Positions 1 to 7,473 of a stretch of DNA of 64,000 nt are shown piece by piece. How positions within the stretch are numbered: position 1 is the stretch's first letter; every line of letters begins with the position of its first letter. The stretch covers positions 2,604,001-2,668,000 of the forward strand of contig NZ_JACHDR010000001.1 in NCBI RefSeq assembly GCF_014201135.1, written 5' to 3'. The notes beneath the pieces were generated by a model, which had not been told where the DNA came from, did not search any database, and was given only the letters and a program-made list of their open reading frames with translations. A program made the translations under genes and the position numbers. The DNA comes from Neomicrococcus aestuarii (GTDB lineage Bacteria > Actinomycetota > Actinomycetes > Actinomycetales > Micrococcaceae).

Positions 1-470
1 GTTTGGCGGGGAACGTTTCCAATAGTGCCGAAAAGTTGTTCACTCAAGGAAAGGCACAGATCTCCCGCCAGAATTGCTGCAGACTCACCGAATCGTTCTG
101 CGTTCTTATGCCACTTCTCGCGTCGATGAATCGCCTCGAAACGACGGTGAATACTGGGATTTCCCCGCCTGGTGTCTGAAGCGTCAATAATGTCATCGTG
201 AATCAGCGCTGCCGTTTGGAATAGCTCAATGGAACCTCCCAGCGCAACGATCGCGGCGTCGTCGTCCTGGCCGCCAGCACCCTTGAATCCCCAGTAAGCC
301 AAGGACGCACGCAAGCGCTTGCCGCCAGTAGCCAATTCGGAAATGGAATCCATCAACTCCGTGGCGTGGGGGGATATTGCGGTGACAATGGTGCGCTGCT
401 CACTCAGGAAGTCGGCTAATTGCTCGTTGAGGGCAGCGATGTACGTGGCGCTGGGGGATGAATCGGACAC
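1..470 (-). CDS. Polyprenyl diphosphate synthase, 5' part only
   Basis: Trans-isoprenyl diphosphate synthase that condenses isopentenyl diphosphate onto allylic substrates, supplying precursors of menaquinone or undecaprenyl phosphate. I translated the minus strand from a GTG at 470. The product has the chain-length-proximal GGKRLR motif near residue 50 and the first aspartate-rich motif in the sequence LIHDDIIDASDTRRG near residue 90, followed by the expected NPSIHR segment. About 156 residues are present; the second Asp-rich motif lies beyond the window edge. The GTG start is fixed by an in-frame TAG four codons upstream. A TAGAGT -10 box ends 6 nt before it and no Shine-Dalgarno is visible. 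Divergent from dinB. The family is clear, the chain length made is not. Confidence 0.85.
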   Translation of the reverse strand, partial: MSDSSPSATYIAALNEQLADFLSEQRTIVTAISPHATELMDSISELATGGKRLRASLAYWGFKGAGGQDDDAAIVALGGSIELFQTAALIHDDIIDASDTRRGNPSIHRRFEAIHRREKWHKNAERFGESAAILAGDLCLSLSEQLFGTIGNVPRQ

Positions 471-476
471 CCATAC

Positions 477-482
477 ACTCTA
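477..482 (-). promoter_or_regulatory. -10 box for a leaderless polyprenyl synthase transcript
   Basis: TAGAGT read on the minus strand, followed by a 6-nt spacer and the GTG start at 470. This places the expected transcription start at the start codon. No clear -35 is visible. Confidence 0.45.
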
Positions 483-558
483 GTCGTTTCGGCGCTAAGA
501 AGGCTGAGCAACTTGGAAAATTCTAGAATGTATGTTCGATTTTGAGGTGGTGGGCGGA

Positions 559-564
559 TAGACT
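559..564 (+). promoter_or_regulatory. -10 box for a leaderless dinB transcript
   Basis: TAGACT followed by GTTTGC and then the dinB ATG at 571. There is no Shine-Dalgarno in this interval, so transcription probably starts at or next to the ATG. Confidence 0.45.
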
Positions 565-570
565 GTTTGC

Positions 571-1815
571 ATGTCTATCGAGCAACCGAAAACCAGCGGT
601 GGGCGCCAGCGGCCCTCTGCGGTGATCTTGCACGTGGATATGGACGCGTTCTTTGTGTCGGTGGAGATTCTGCACGATCCATCGCTGGCGAACCGACCAG
701 TCATTGTGGCGCACGATTCCGACCGCTCCGTGGTGCTCTCGGCATCCTATGACTGTCGAGCCTTGGGGGTTCGTTCGGCTATGCCGATTTCGCGAGCCAA
801 GCAACTTGCTCCTCATGCGCTGGTGGTTGAACCAAAGCACACTCTTTACTACGAGGCTTCGCATCGCGTGATGGACGCACTTCGTGAAATCACCCCGCTC
901 GTGGAACAGGTCAGCGTTGACGAGGCATTTTTGGATGTCACGGGTTCCCTGCGGCGTTTAGGGCGGCCGCGCGAGATTGGGCAGCATGTTCGCGAGCTGA
1001 TTTGGGAACGGTTGAGTTTGCCCTGCTCGGTGGGAATTGGGCCGAACAAGTTCGTCGCCAAGATGGCGTCCACCAGTTCAAAGCCGCAGGGACTTTTGGA
1101 AGTACCACCGCGCGACGTGGTGGCATTCCTGCATCCCAAGCCAATTCGCGCCCTGTGGGGAGTGGGACCGAAAACCGCAGAAACCTTGGAGCGAGTGGGA
1201 ATCAAGACCGTCGCGGATCTCGCGCACACGCCTCGCGCCACTCTTTCCAAGTTGCTGGGTTCATCTGGTGCGCACTTGCATGACCTCGCGTGGGGGATCG
1301 ACCAACGTGGCATTCAAACCGAGCGTGAAGAAAAGAGCATCGGGGCAGAAGAAACGTTCGCGAGTGACGTCTGGGACTTCGATTCCCTTGAAGTTGAGAT
1401 ACTCAAGCTGTCCCACAAGGTGGCGCGCCGACTCCGGAGTTCCTCCGCCGTTGCGCGAGGAGTGACCCTGAAAATCAAGTTTGAAGACTTCTCCACGATC
1501 ACCCGCAGTGTCACCCTTGGATCGCCGAGCAACGCGGCAACAGTGGTGGCCCAAGCGGCTACCCAGCTTTTAAAGAATGAGCGTCCGCGACTGCGCGCCG
1601 TCAGGCTCATCGGCGTTCGGTGTGATCACCTTCAAGAGGACAGCGGGGAGCGTCAGTTCACCTTTGAACGAGCAGACAGTAATTGGCCCGCTCTGGACAC
1701 CGTTGCGGACGCAATTGCGGAGAAATTCCCAGGCGTCAGCCCCCTGCCGGCAACACTCCTGAAATCCCCAGCGAAGGCACAGTCGCCGAGACTACCGCCC
1801 GAGCCTCCCAAGTGA
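571..1815 (+). CDS. dinB: DNA polymerase IV (Y family)
   Basis: Error-prone translesion polymerase of 414 residues. The N-terminal palm begins with the metal-binding strand HVDMDAFFVSVE near residue 21. The second catalytic motif, SVDEAFLD, follows near residue 115. Next come the thumb helix-hairpin-helix (GVGPKTAETLERVGIKTVADLA) and a little-finger domain up to about residue 375, so the catalytic Asp/Asp-Glu set is intact. The last 35 residues are Pro/Ala/Lys-rich and could hold a clamp-binding peptide, but I see no clear QxxLF. The ATG at 571 follows a TAGACT box by 6 nt, so translation is probably leaderless. Dispensable in normal growth; its place upstream of mraZ is common in related genera. 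Confidence 0.96.
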   Translation: MSIEQPKTSGGRQRPSAVILHVDMDAFFVSVEILHDPSLANRPVIVAHDSDRSVVLSASYDCRALGVRSAMPISRAKQLAPHALVVEPKHTLYYEASHRVMDALREITPLVEQVSVDEAFLDVTGSLRRLGRPREIGQHVRELIWERLSLPCSVGIGPNKFVAKMASTSSKPQGLLEVPPRDVVAFLHPKPIRALWGVGPKTAETLERVGIKTVADLAHTPRATLSKLLGSSGAHLHDLAWGIDQRGIQTEREEKSIGAEETFASDVWDFDSLEVEILKLSHKVARRLRSSSAVARGVTLKIKFEDFSTITRSVTLGSPSNAATVVAQAATQLLKNERPRLRAVRLIGVRCDHLQEDSGERQFTFERADSNWPALDTVADAIAEKFPGVSPLPATLLKSPAKAQSPRLPPEPPK

Positions 1816-1828
1816 CTACAGTAGAAGT

Positions 1829-1870
1829 CCAAGTAGTTTCCGTAACGGGGAAGAAACGGGAACTACTTGG
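1829..1870. other. Hairpin downstream of dinB
   Basis: CCAAGTAGTT at 1829-1838 pairs with AACTACTTGG at 1861-1870. The stem extends by four more pairs (CCGT/ACGG) after one mismatch. No T-run follows on either strand, so it is a strong hairpin but not a textbook terminator. It may stabilise or end the dinB mRNA. Confidence 0.5.
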
Positions 1871-2003
1871 GAACAAAAAGCCTATGGAAGACGTTAGATC
1901 TCTTAACAGTTCCCGCCACATTTCTGGATGGGGTGTGAGACTGACATCGAAATAGTGGCCAAGAAAATTGATGAAGTCCCAGATAGAAGAACGGGGGATG
2001 GCA

Positions 2004-2378
2004 ATGCCGCTGTCAGAACATGAGCAAAAATTGCTCGAACAGCTTGAGAAGCAGCTCAACGCCGACCACGAGTTCACGTCCTCGTTCGAATCAGCAACCT
2101 CTCCAGGTGGATTTTCGCCACGGAGCCTAGTGATCGGCGCTATCGGCGCGGTCGTGGGAATCGTCGTGCTTTTGCTGGGCATCAATCAGCAACTCATCAT
2201 CGTTGGCGTTCTGGGCTTCTTGCTGATGTGCGGATCCATGTACTTCGCGCTCTCACGCGGCACTAAGTCTGCAGCGGGCTCATCGAAGCCGGCCACCTCT
2301 AAAGCCAAGGGAAACCGTCAAGGGTCCTTCATGCAGAATCTTGAGAAGAAGTGGGAAGAGCGCGGGCGCGACATCTAG
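2004..2378 (+). CDS. DUF3040 family membrane protein
   Basis: A 124-residue protein with the family hallmark start MPLSEHEQ and a helical N-terminal segment rich in Leu, Glu and Gln. Two hydrophobic segments follow at about residues 39-59 and 62-80, then a basic, glycine-poor cytoplasmic tail ending KKWEERGRDI. I chose the ATG at 2004 over two upstream starts (1968, 1998): it restores the conserved MPLSE N-terminus and sits 6 nt after a GGGGG Shine-Dalgarno. DUF3040 proteins are small actinobacterial membrane proteins commonly encoded just upstream of mraZ; their function is unknown. The location hints at a cell-envelope role, but that is inference. Confidence 0.85.
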   Translation: MPLSEHEQKLLEQLEKQLNADHEFTSSFESATSPGGFSPRSLVIGAIGAVVGIVVLLLGINQQLIIVGVLGFLLMCGSMYFALSRGTKSAAGSSKPATSKAKGNRQGSFMQNLEKKWEERGRDI

Positions 2379-2430
2379 CGCAAATGCATGACTCGTCAGT
2401 GGATCCTCGAGATCCGCCGACTGTACATAT

Positions 2431-2462
2431 GAACCGAGCCTCGTGCTCGGTTCATTCTTTTT
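2431..2462 (+). terminator. Rho-independent terminator after the DUF3040 gene
   Basis: Perfect 9-bp stem GAACCGAGC/GCTCGGTTC with a 5-nt loop, followed by a T-rich tract (ATTCTTTTT). It separates the dinB/DUF3040 unit from the mraZ promoter region. Confidence 0.9.
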
Positions 2463-2483
2463 AACGGGTCCCCCTCTTCAAGC

Positions 2484-2668
2484 TGGCCTCATAGTCCTGG
2501 TTGAAACCATCTGAGGCCACGCGTGCGCACGCACACCCTGATGCGTGGTCAAACTTCTACAAGTTTTCAGCTAGTTCTAGTCTCAAATCGTTCTCACATG
2601 CCAGGGGTTGTAGAGAACTGGCCTCACATTGGTGGCGGGTTGCAGAGAAATGGCCTCGCATGGAGGGC
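2484..2668 (+). repeat. Dispersed repeat, copy A, with a duplicated end module
   Basis: The stretch from about 2540 to 2630 aligns with the reverse complement of 60202-60302 at roughly 80 percent identity by eye. Shared blocks include ATGCGTGG, AGTTCTAGTC, GTTCTCACATG and TGGCCTCACAT. A degenerate second copy of the last module (GGGTTG-AGAGAA-TGGCCTC-CAT) follows at 2637-2662. An 8-bp inverted repeat TGGCCTCA/TGAGGCCA at 2484-2491 and 2512-2519 flanks the left side. No transposase or convincing ORF is associated; the short ORFs here show no recognisable protein. It belongs to the 659-bp gene-free gap before mraZ. Confidence 0.7.
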
Positions 2669-2727
2669 GTGTGTCGGCGTGTGGCGGGGATCGAAGCGAA
2701 TGTTGCATCGATGAGCGTCGGCAGCAT

Positions 2728-2877
2728 CCCAAAGTCCCCCCACTTTCCTCCACGCGCGCGAAAGAACCCCAGAGTTCGGCCGATTTTCCGCCACAAGGCA
2801 TCCCAATGCGCCCCTTTGGCGGAAACGGACCCCAAAGTGCGCCATTTTCCCTCCACTTCCTCCCACATCGCCTCCAT
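2728..2877 (-). promoter_or_regulatory. Arrays of TGG boxes at 10-11 bp spacing upstream of mraZ
   Basis: Read on the minus strand, 2753-2728 gives GTGGAG, GTGGGG and TTTGGG at exact 10-bp steps. In 2877-2827 five TGG-type boxes recur with steps of 11, 10, 11 and 10 bp. 2794-2765 holds a poorer set (GTGGCG, ATCGGC, CTCTGG). The boxes resemble the MraZ operator at 2952-2996 but lie on the opposite strand. No Shine-Dalgarno-led gene is recognisable here. Either a distal operator, a diverged duplication of the operator, or simple degenerate repeat sequence. Confidence 0.4.
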
Positions 2878-2944
2878 CCGCGCGATTTCAAGCGTGTTCA
2901 GGAATTTGCCAGCTTAAAAACGGTGTTGCGGAGCCCGTTTTGCG

Positions 2945-2972
2945 TTGACAGGGGAGTGTTGTGGAGTAAAGT
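2945..2972 (+). promoter_or_regulatory. mraZ promoter
   Basis: TTGACA at 2945-2950, a 16-bp spacer, then TAAAGT (a TANNNT -10) at 2967-2972. It overlaps the MraZ boxes, which suits autorepression. The mRNA leader would be about 58 nt. Confidence 0.6.
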
Positions 2973-2996
2973 GGAGGATGTAGGAGGAACGAGGGG
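2952..2996 (+). promoter_or_regulatory. MraZ-binding direct repeats
   Basis: Five pentamers at an exact 10-bp period: GGGAG (2952), TGGAG (2962), TGGAG (2972), AGGAG (2982) and AGGGG (2992). MraZ is known to bind runs of TGGGN-like boxes with 5-nt spacers in front of its own operon. These overlap the -10 region, consistent with negative autoregulation of the dcw cluster. Confidence 0.75.
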
Positions 2997-3037
2997 CCGA
3001 GAAGCGATAATCCCAATCCCATGAAGAGGCGGTGCAC

Positions 3038-3469
3038 ATGTTCTTAGGGACGTATACGCCGCGCCTTGATGAGAAAGGGCGACTCATCCTTCCGGCTAAG
3101 TATCGGGACGAGCTTGAAGCTGGTCTGGTGCTAACACGAGGGCAAGAACGGTGCATCTACGTGTTCAGCGCAGGCGAGTTTGAGCGAGTGCATGAGCAAA
3201 TGCGCAGCGCGCCTTTGTCTTCACGTCAGGCCCGCGACTACATCCGCGTTTTTCTTTCCGGCGCTTCTGATGAAGTTCCGGACAAGCAAGGCCGAATCAC
3301 TATTCCGCCAGCGCTGCGTACTTACGCAGGACTGGACCGCGATGTGACCGTAATTGGGGCGGGCACTCGCGTGGAGATCTGGGATACGGCCGCGTGGGAC
3401 AAGTACTTGGAGGATCAGGAGAATGCTTTCTCCGAAACCGATGAGGACGTGCTCCCGGGCATTTTCTAG
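3038..3469 (+). CDS. mraZ: Transcriptional regulator MraZ
   Basis: AbrB-like DNA-binding protein of 143 residues that heads and represses the dcw cluster. It has the two tandem SpoVT/AbrB swapped-hairpin domains. The first is marked by [20 protein letters not shown] at residues 2-21, the second by [18 protein letters not shown] near residue 84. Both contain the DxxGR(L/I)xxP motif. The GTG at 3032 would add two residues; I chose the ATG at 3038 because it gives the conserved MFLGTY start and lies 8 nt after GAGG (3026-3029). Cognate-looking boxes lie just upstream at 2952-2996. It is followed by a structured leader RNA and rsmH. Confidence 0.95.
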   Translation: MFLGTYTPRLDEKGRLILPAKYRDELEAGLVLTRGQERCIYVFSAGEFERVHEQMRSAPLSSRQARDYIRVFLSGASDEVPDKQGRITIPPALRTYAGLDRDVTVIGAGTRVEIWDTAAWDKYLEDQENAFSETDEDVLPGIF

Positions 3470-3484
3470 ATCGATGTTGAACAA

Positions 3485-3595
3485 CACCGATCTTCAGGGG
3501 CCGATCGGTGCAGCTGGGTCTCCAGCCGCTCTGCTAGTGCCTGACCTCACTTCCCCGAGGCCAGGACGAACGCACTGCGGAGGGGGACCCAGTTG
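3485..3595 (+). ncRNA. mraW RNA motif in the rsmH leader
   Basis: The mraZ-rsmH gap contains a strong structure. A 10-bp closing stem pairs CAGCTGGGTC (3511-3520) with GACCCAGTTG (3586-3595). Inner helices follow: CCGC/GCGG, AGTGC/GCACT, and CCTGxCCTC/GAGGxCAGG capped by a short loop. An adjacent 8-bp hairpin CACCGATC/GATCGGTG spans 3485-3510. The mraW RNA motif is a published conserved structure found in Micrococcineae upstream of mraW (rsmH), the same gene and lineage as here. The assignment rests on position, lineage and structure; I could not run a covariance model. Its ligand or protein partner is unknown. Confidence 0.75.
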
Positions 3596-3693
3596 CATCG
3601 AAAGCCTCTTTCTCAAATATTCACGTAATTCAGCAAGACACAGCAGCACTACTTAGTACGTAGCGGACACCACATCAGGGAACGGGGTACGCC

Positions 3694-4782
3694 TTGACTC
3701 ACGACGACGCCGTGCACAACGACGCCGCAGTTGGCTCCTCCGCTGACCCTTCAGTTTCTGCCGCCTCTCTTGGCGCGCACGACGACGCTGCCTCGCTTTC
3801 CAGCAAAGACACGGCAGAGCGACACTTTCCGGTTCTCCTTGAGCGTTGCGTTTCGCTGTTTGCCGATTCAGTAGAGAGCGCCCGTGCTGCCGGTCGTCAG
3901 CCTGTCCTTGTTGATTGCACTTTGGGCATGGGCGGCCACTCCGAAGCGATGCTTCAGCGTTACCCGGACGCCCTGCTCATTGGCATCGACCGTGACACCA
4001 TGGCTCTCTCCCTTGCCGGCGAGCGGCTCGCTCGCTTCGCTGACCGCACCCACTTAGTTCACGCTGTGTACTCGGAAGTGGACGATATTGTCCACGAGCT
4101 CTCATTGCCTGGCGTTGACGGCGTGCTCTTTGATCTCGGTGTTTCCAGCCTCCAGCTCGACGAGCGCGAGCGCGGATTCGCGTACTCCTATGACGCGCCG
4201 TTGGACATGCGCATGGACCGCACTGAGGGCGAAACAGCCGCCGATCTCGTCAACACTCTCAGCGAAGAAGAACTCGTTCGCATCCTCCGGGTTTACGGCG
4301 AGGAAAAGTTCGCGGGCCGCATCGCACGCTCGATCGTCAAGGATCGTGCAGAGAAGCCTTTCGAAACCACGGGCGAATTGGTGGCATCCATTCGCAAGGT
4401 CGTTCCCGCAGCAGCGGCTCGGACGGCAGGCCACCCGGCAAAGCGAACCTTCCAGGCGCTACGCATTGCCGTTAACGAAGAATTGGACGTTCTCGAGGAA
4501 GCCATCCCGGCTTCTATGGACGTTCTGAACGTTGGAGGCCGAGTAGTAGTCATGAGCTACCACTCGCTCGAAGACAAGATCACCAAGAAGTTTTTTGCCT
4601 CCGCGGCAAAATCTTCGGCTCCTGCCGGATTCCCGGTGGAACTCGAAGAACATAAGGCTCGTTTCAAGACCATCACGCGTGGCACGGAACAGCCTACGGA
4701 ACAAGAAATCTCTGAAAACCCTCGCGCAGCATCTGCCCGACTCCGCGCCACTGAGCGCACCCTTCCCAGGAGCTCGTCATGA
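3694..4782 (+). CDS. rsmH: 16S rRNA m4C1402 methyltransferase RsmH (MraW)
   Basis: SAM-dependent enzyme that N4-methylates C1402 of 16S rRNA. The core begins at [10 protein letters not shown] near residue 43, followed by the SAM-binding motif [15 protein letters not shown] near 72. Next are the conserved [22 protein letters not shown] segment near 147 and [15 protein letters not shown] near the C-terminus. The frame opens at a TTG (3694) after GGGAACGGGG, giving 362 residues with an extra Asp/Ala/Ser-rich stretch of about 40 residues before the conserved core. A later GTG start is possible, so the N-terminus is uncertain. Translation may be controlled by the mraW RNA upstream. It overlaps ftsL by 4 bp (ATGA). 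Confidence 0.95.
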   Translation: MTHDDAVHNDAAVGSSADPSVSAASLGAHDDAASLSSKDTAERHFPVLLERCVSLFADSVESARAAGRQPVLVDCTLGMGGHSEAMLQRYPDALLIGIDRDTMALSLAGERLARFADRTHLVHAVYSEVDDIVHELSLPGVDGVLFDLGVSSLQLDERERGFAYSYDAPLDMRMDRTEGETAADLVNTLSEEELVRILRVYGEEKFAGRIARSIVKDRAEKPFETTGELVASIRKVVPAAAARTAGHPAKRTFQALRIAVNEELDVLEEAIPASMDVLNVGGRVVVMSYHSLEDKITKKFFASAAKSSAPAGFPVELEEHKARFKTITRGTEQPTEQEISENPRAASARLRATERTLPRSSS

Positions 4783-5555
4783 GTGCACCAGCATTGGTCC
4801 AAGAATTTCTCGCCCCACAGCGCGAGAAGCAAAGAGAACAGCGTTCCGTCAGCGAGCGTCGTCGTATTCCGCTGTCTATTGTTCCCGCGGTGGCACCCCA
4901 GAAGCGCGGCCGACTTGCGGTCATCTTGGGTCTGATTTTGGCTGCCGCTTTGGGCGCTGTGTTGGTTTTGAACATCACGGTGTCCAACGGTCAGTACGAC
5001 CTCGTGAAGTTGCGCGGCCAAGAAACCATCTTGACCCAGCAGAACGAGGCTTTGCGTCAGCAGGCTGAATACTTGCAGGCGCCACAGAATTTGGCGGCTG
5101 CCGCGGCTAAGTTGGGCATGGTTGCTCCCGGTACGACGGCGACGATCGACTTGTCTCAGGGCAAGGTTTTCGGCACCACCACCGCTGCGGAGTCTGAAAC
5201 GAAGGTCGGCCAGCTGGTCTCGGTGCCGGAGAACCCGGTGACGGCCGAGGTTGGCACCATTGATCCGGCCGAAGCTGCTCCCGCTGATGCGGCCGCTCCG
5301 GAGAAGGAAACGGCCACTGACGAGGCAACCGCCGAAATGCCGGTTCCTTCGCAGGCTGAAGCTGGAAGCGCTGAAGCAGGAACCGCGGACGCGGCAACGG
5401 CTGATTCCTTGACGAACACCGCCACCGCTGAGGAAGCCACGGCGGATTCGGCTACGGCAGATTCCGCATCGGACGCGAAAGCGAGCCGACCAGACTTTGA
5501 CAAACAGTCCCTTAACGGCGGGTCAATTCCGGCCCCAACCGTGACGGAACCGTAA
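4779..5555 (+). CDS. ftsL: FtsL-like division protein with a long Ala/Thr/Glu-rich tail
   Basis: Bitopic membrane protein expected to act in the FtsQ-L-B-type complex that licenses FtsW/FtsI. The cytoplasmic N-terminus is about 42 residues and basic. A single transmembrane helix spans about 46-66. A short periplasmic coiled-coil follows ([22 protein letters not shown], near 77-98), and then a KLGMVAPG turn typical of FtsL/DivIC. Beyond about residue 115 the protein continues for some 140 residues of low complexity, with repeated ADSATAD/AEA-type units rich in Ala, Thr, Glu and Asp, so at 258 residues it is unusually long. Identified by position between rsmH and ftsI and by topology; sequence similarity alone would be weak. 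Confidence 0.8.
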   Translation: MSAPALVQEFLAPQREKQREQRSVSERRRIPLSIVPAVAPQKRGRLAVILGLILAAALGAVLVLNITVSNGQYDLVKLRGQETILTQQNEALRQQAEYLQAPQNLAAAAAKLGMVAPGTTATIDLSQGKVFGTTTAAESETKVGQLVSVPENPVTAEVGTIDPAEAAPADAAAPEKETATDEATAEMPVPSQAEAGSAEAGTADAATADSLTNTATAEEATADSATADSASDAKASRPDFDKQSLNGGSIPAPTVTEP

Positions 5556-5637
5556 AGTCGAACATATGTGGTAACCGCGCCGTCACTCGCCCTTGGAGTG
5601 GTTCCCATTCACTGATTTTCACTGCAAGGAGCACCCC

Positions 5638-7473
5638 ATGTCCCGCCAACCCACCAGCGCGGCTCGCAAGAAGGCGGCTGCTCAGTGGACCGCAACCGGA
5701 ACCCGGCGTTTGCGCATGGGTATTGGCATTGCTCTGGTGATGCTGACGCTGCTCACCGGCAGGCTTTTTCTAGTTCAGGGCATTGACCCCGAGGGCTTCG
5801 CGCAAGCGGCCGTCAACAATCGTCTTCGTACTCAAACTATTGAGCCGGTCCGCGGGTCCATCTTGGACACGCAGGGTCGCACGTTGGCATCCTCGATTGT
5901 GCGCTTCGATCTGGCAGCGGATCAGCGCCACGTTCCGGATAGTTTCCATCGAACCAACAAAGAGACCAACCAGACGGAAACCGTCACTAAAGAGCAGGCC
6001 GTGAGCGAGATCGCGCAGATCTTGAACAAGGACGCTGCTGAAGTCAAGAAGATCATTGTGGGTGAGGACGGCGCTACCAAGAAGGGCTACTCGCTCTTGG
6101 TGGAAGGCGTGAGCGCGGATATCAAGAACGCCGTGATCAACGTGGGATTGCCTGGTCTGGGGTCCACCGCGGAGAGCGAGCGTCACTATCCCAGCGGTTC
6201 CGTGGCGGGGCCTTTGGTGGGCTTCACGGACACGGATGGCAACGGCATCGCCGGTATTGAACAGTCCCAGAATGAGGTCCTGACCGGTACTCCGGGTGAG
6301 CGTTCCTACGAGGTCGGCGCGGACGGTATCCGTATTCCGATGGCCACCAATGAAGAGACTCCTGCCCAAGACGGTCAGAGCGTCAAGCTCACCATTGATC
6401 AGGACATTCAGTGGGCCGCTCAGGAAGCCGTCATGGCTAAGCAAGAGCAGTTCAGTGCCGAGTGGGTTTCGGCTATTGTTATTGAGGTCAAGACCGGCAA
6501 GATTCGCGCTATTGCGGACTCCCAGTCGGTTGATCCGCAGGATCCAGCCGCCACGGATGCTGAGTATCGTTCTTCCGCTTCCGTTACGCAGGCGGTGGAG
6601 CCGGGTTCGACGGGCAAGGTTGCCACGTTCGCTACCGCGCTCGAAACCGGCGTGGCTAACCCCGAGGACGCGTTCAGCGTTCCCAACAAGTACACGGTCA
6701 ACAACGAGACCATCAACGACTCCCTCCCGCACGCCACGTATGACATGACGTTGGCGGGCATCTTCGCGCGTTCATACAACACCGGCACGGTCATGGTGGG
6801 TGACAAGGTTCCGGCCGAGACTCGCTATGAGTACATGAAGAAGCTGGGCATCGGCGAAACCCTAGACATCGGTTTGCCGGGCGTGAACAAGGGCATCTTC
6901 CTGCCTCCCGCAGCGTGGGATCGCCGTCAGCAGTACACCACCATGTTTGGCCAGGGCTATTCGTTGACGCCGCTTCACACGGCTTCCGTCTTCCAGACCA
7001 TCGGCAACAGCGGCGTGCGCATTGAGCCACAGCTCATTGAGGCTTACGTTGATGCGGACGGTACGGAACATGCCGTTGCTGATCCGGAACAAGAGCGCGT
7101 CTACTCGGATGAGACGTCTGCGGAAATGCGCCGCATGATGGAGACCGTGGTGACGAACGGAACCAGCACGCAGATGCAGATCGATGGTTACCGCGTGGGC
7201 GGAAAATCCGGTACCGGTCAGGCCGCTGGCGAGAACGGCACCTACGATGGCTACACGAGCTCCTTCGGCGGCATGGTGCCTATCGAAGATCCTCAGTACA
7301 TGGTCCTGGTGACGATGTACCGTCCGCAGGGCTACTGGCGCGACTGGTCCGTGGGGGATACTTTCAAAACCATCATGAGTGCCACTCTGAATCACTACAA
7401 CGTGGCACCAGATACTACAGAGCCTGACCCTTACAAGGTCTTCATTGGAGAGCAGCAAAAGTACCCATGGTAG
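5638..7473 (+). CDS. ftsI: Class B penicillin-binding protein FtsI (PBP3-type transpeptidase)
   Basis: Septal DD-transpeptidase that cross-links glycan strands made by FtsW. It has 611 residues. A signal anchor lies at about 26-47, and the PBP dimer domain begins at RGSILDTQGRTLASS. The transpeptidase domain has all three motifs: S324-T-G-K, S379-Y-N and K523-S-G-T-G. I chose the ATG at 5638 over 5593 because AAGGAG lies 7 nt upstream and MSRQ is the plausible basic N-terminus. The stop overlaps the murE start by 7 bp. No PASTA domain follows the transpeptidase domain. Confidence 0.96.
   Translation: MSRQPTSAARKKAAAQWTATGTRRLRMGIGIALVMLTLLTGRLFLVQGIDPEGFAQAAVNNRLRTQTIEPVRGSILDTQGRTLASSIVRFDLAADQRHVPDSFHRTNKETNQTETVTKEQAVSEIAQILNKDAAEVKKIIVGEDGATKKGYSLLVEGVSADIKNAVINVGLPGLGSTAESERHYPSGSVAGPLVGFTDTDGNGIAGIEQSQNEVLTGTPGERSYEVGADGIRIPMATNEETPAQDGQSVKLTIDQDIQWAAQEAVMAKQEQFSAEWVSAIVIEVKTGKIRAIADSQSVDPQDPAATDAEYRSSASVTQAVEPGSTGKVATFATALETGVANPEDAFSVPNKYTVNNETINDSLPHATYDMTLAGIFARSYNTGTVMVGDKVPAETRYEYMKKLGIGETLDIGLPGVNKGIFLPPAAWDRRQQYTTMFGQGYSLTPLHTASVFQTIGNSGVRIEPQLIEAYVDADGTEHAVADPEQERVYSDETSAEMRRMMETVVTNGTSTQMQIDGYRVGGKSGTGQAAGENGTYDGYTSSFGGMVPIEDPQYMVLVTMYRPQGYWRDWSVGDTFKTIMSATLNHYNVAPDTTEPDPYKVFIGEQQKYPW

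Noticed and set aside
2557-2877. Overlapping short ORFs in the gap before mraZ, for example 106 codons on the minus strand
   Set aside because: No Shine-Dalgarno, several overlapping frames of similar length, and the sequence is better explained by the dispersed repeat and TGG-box arrays.
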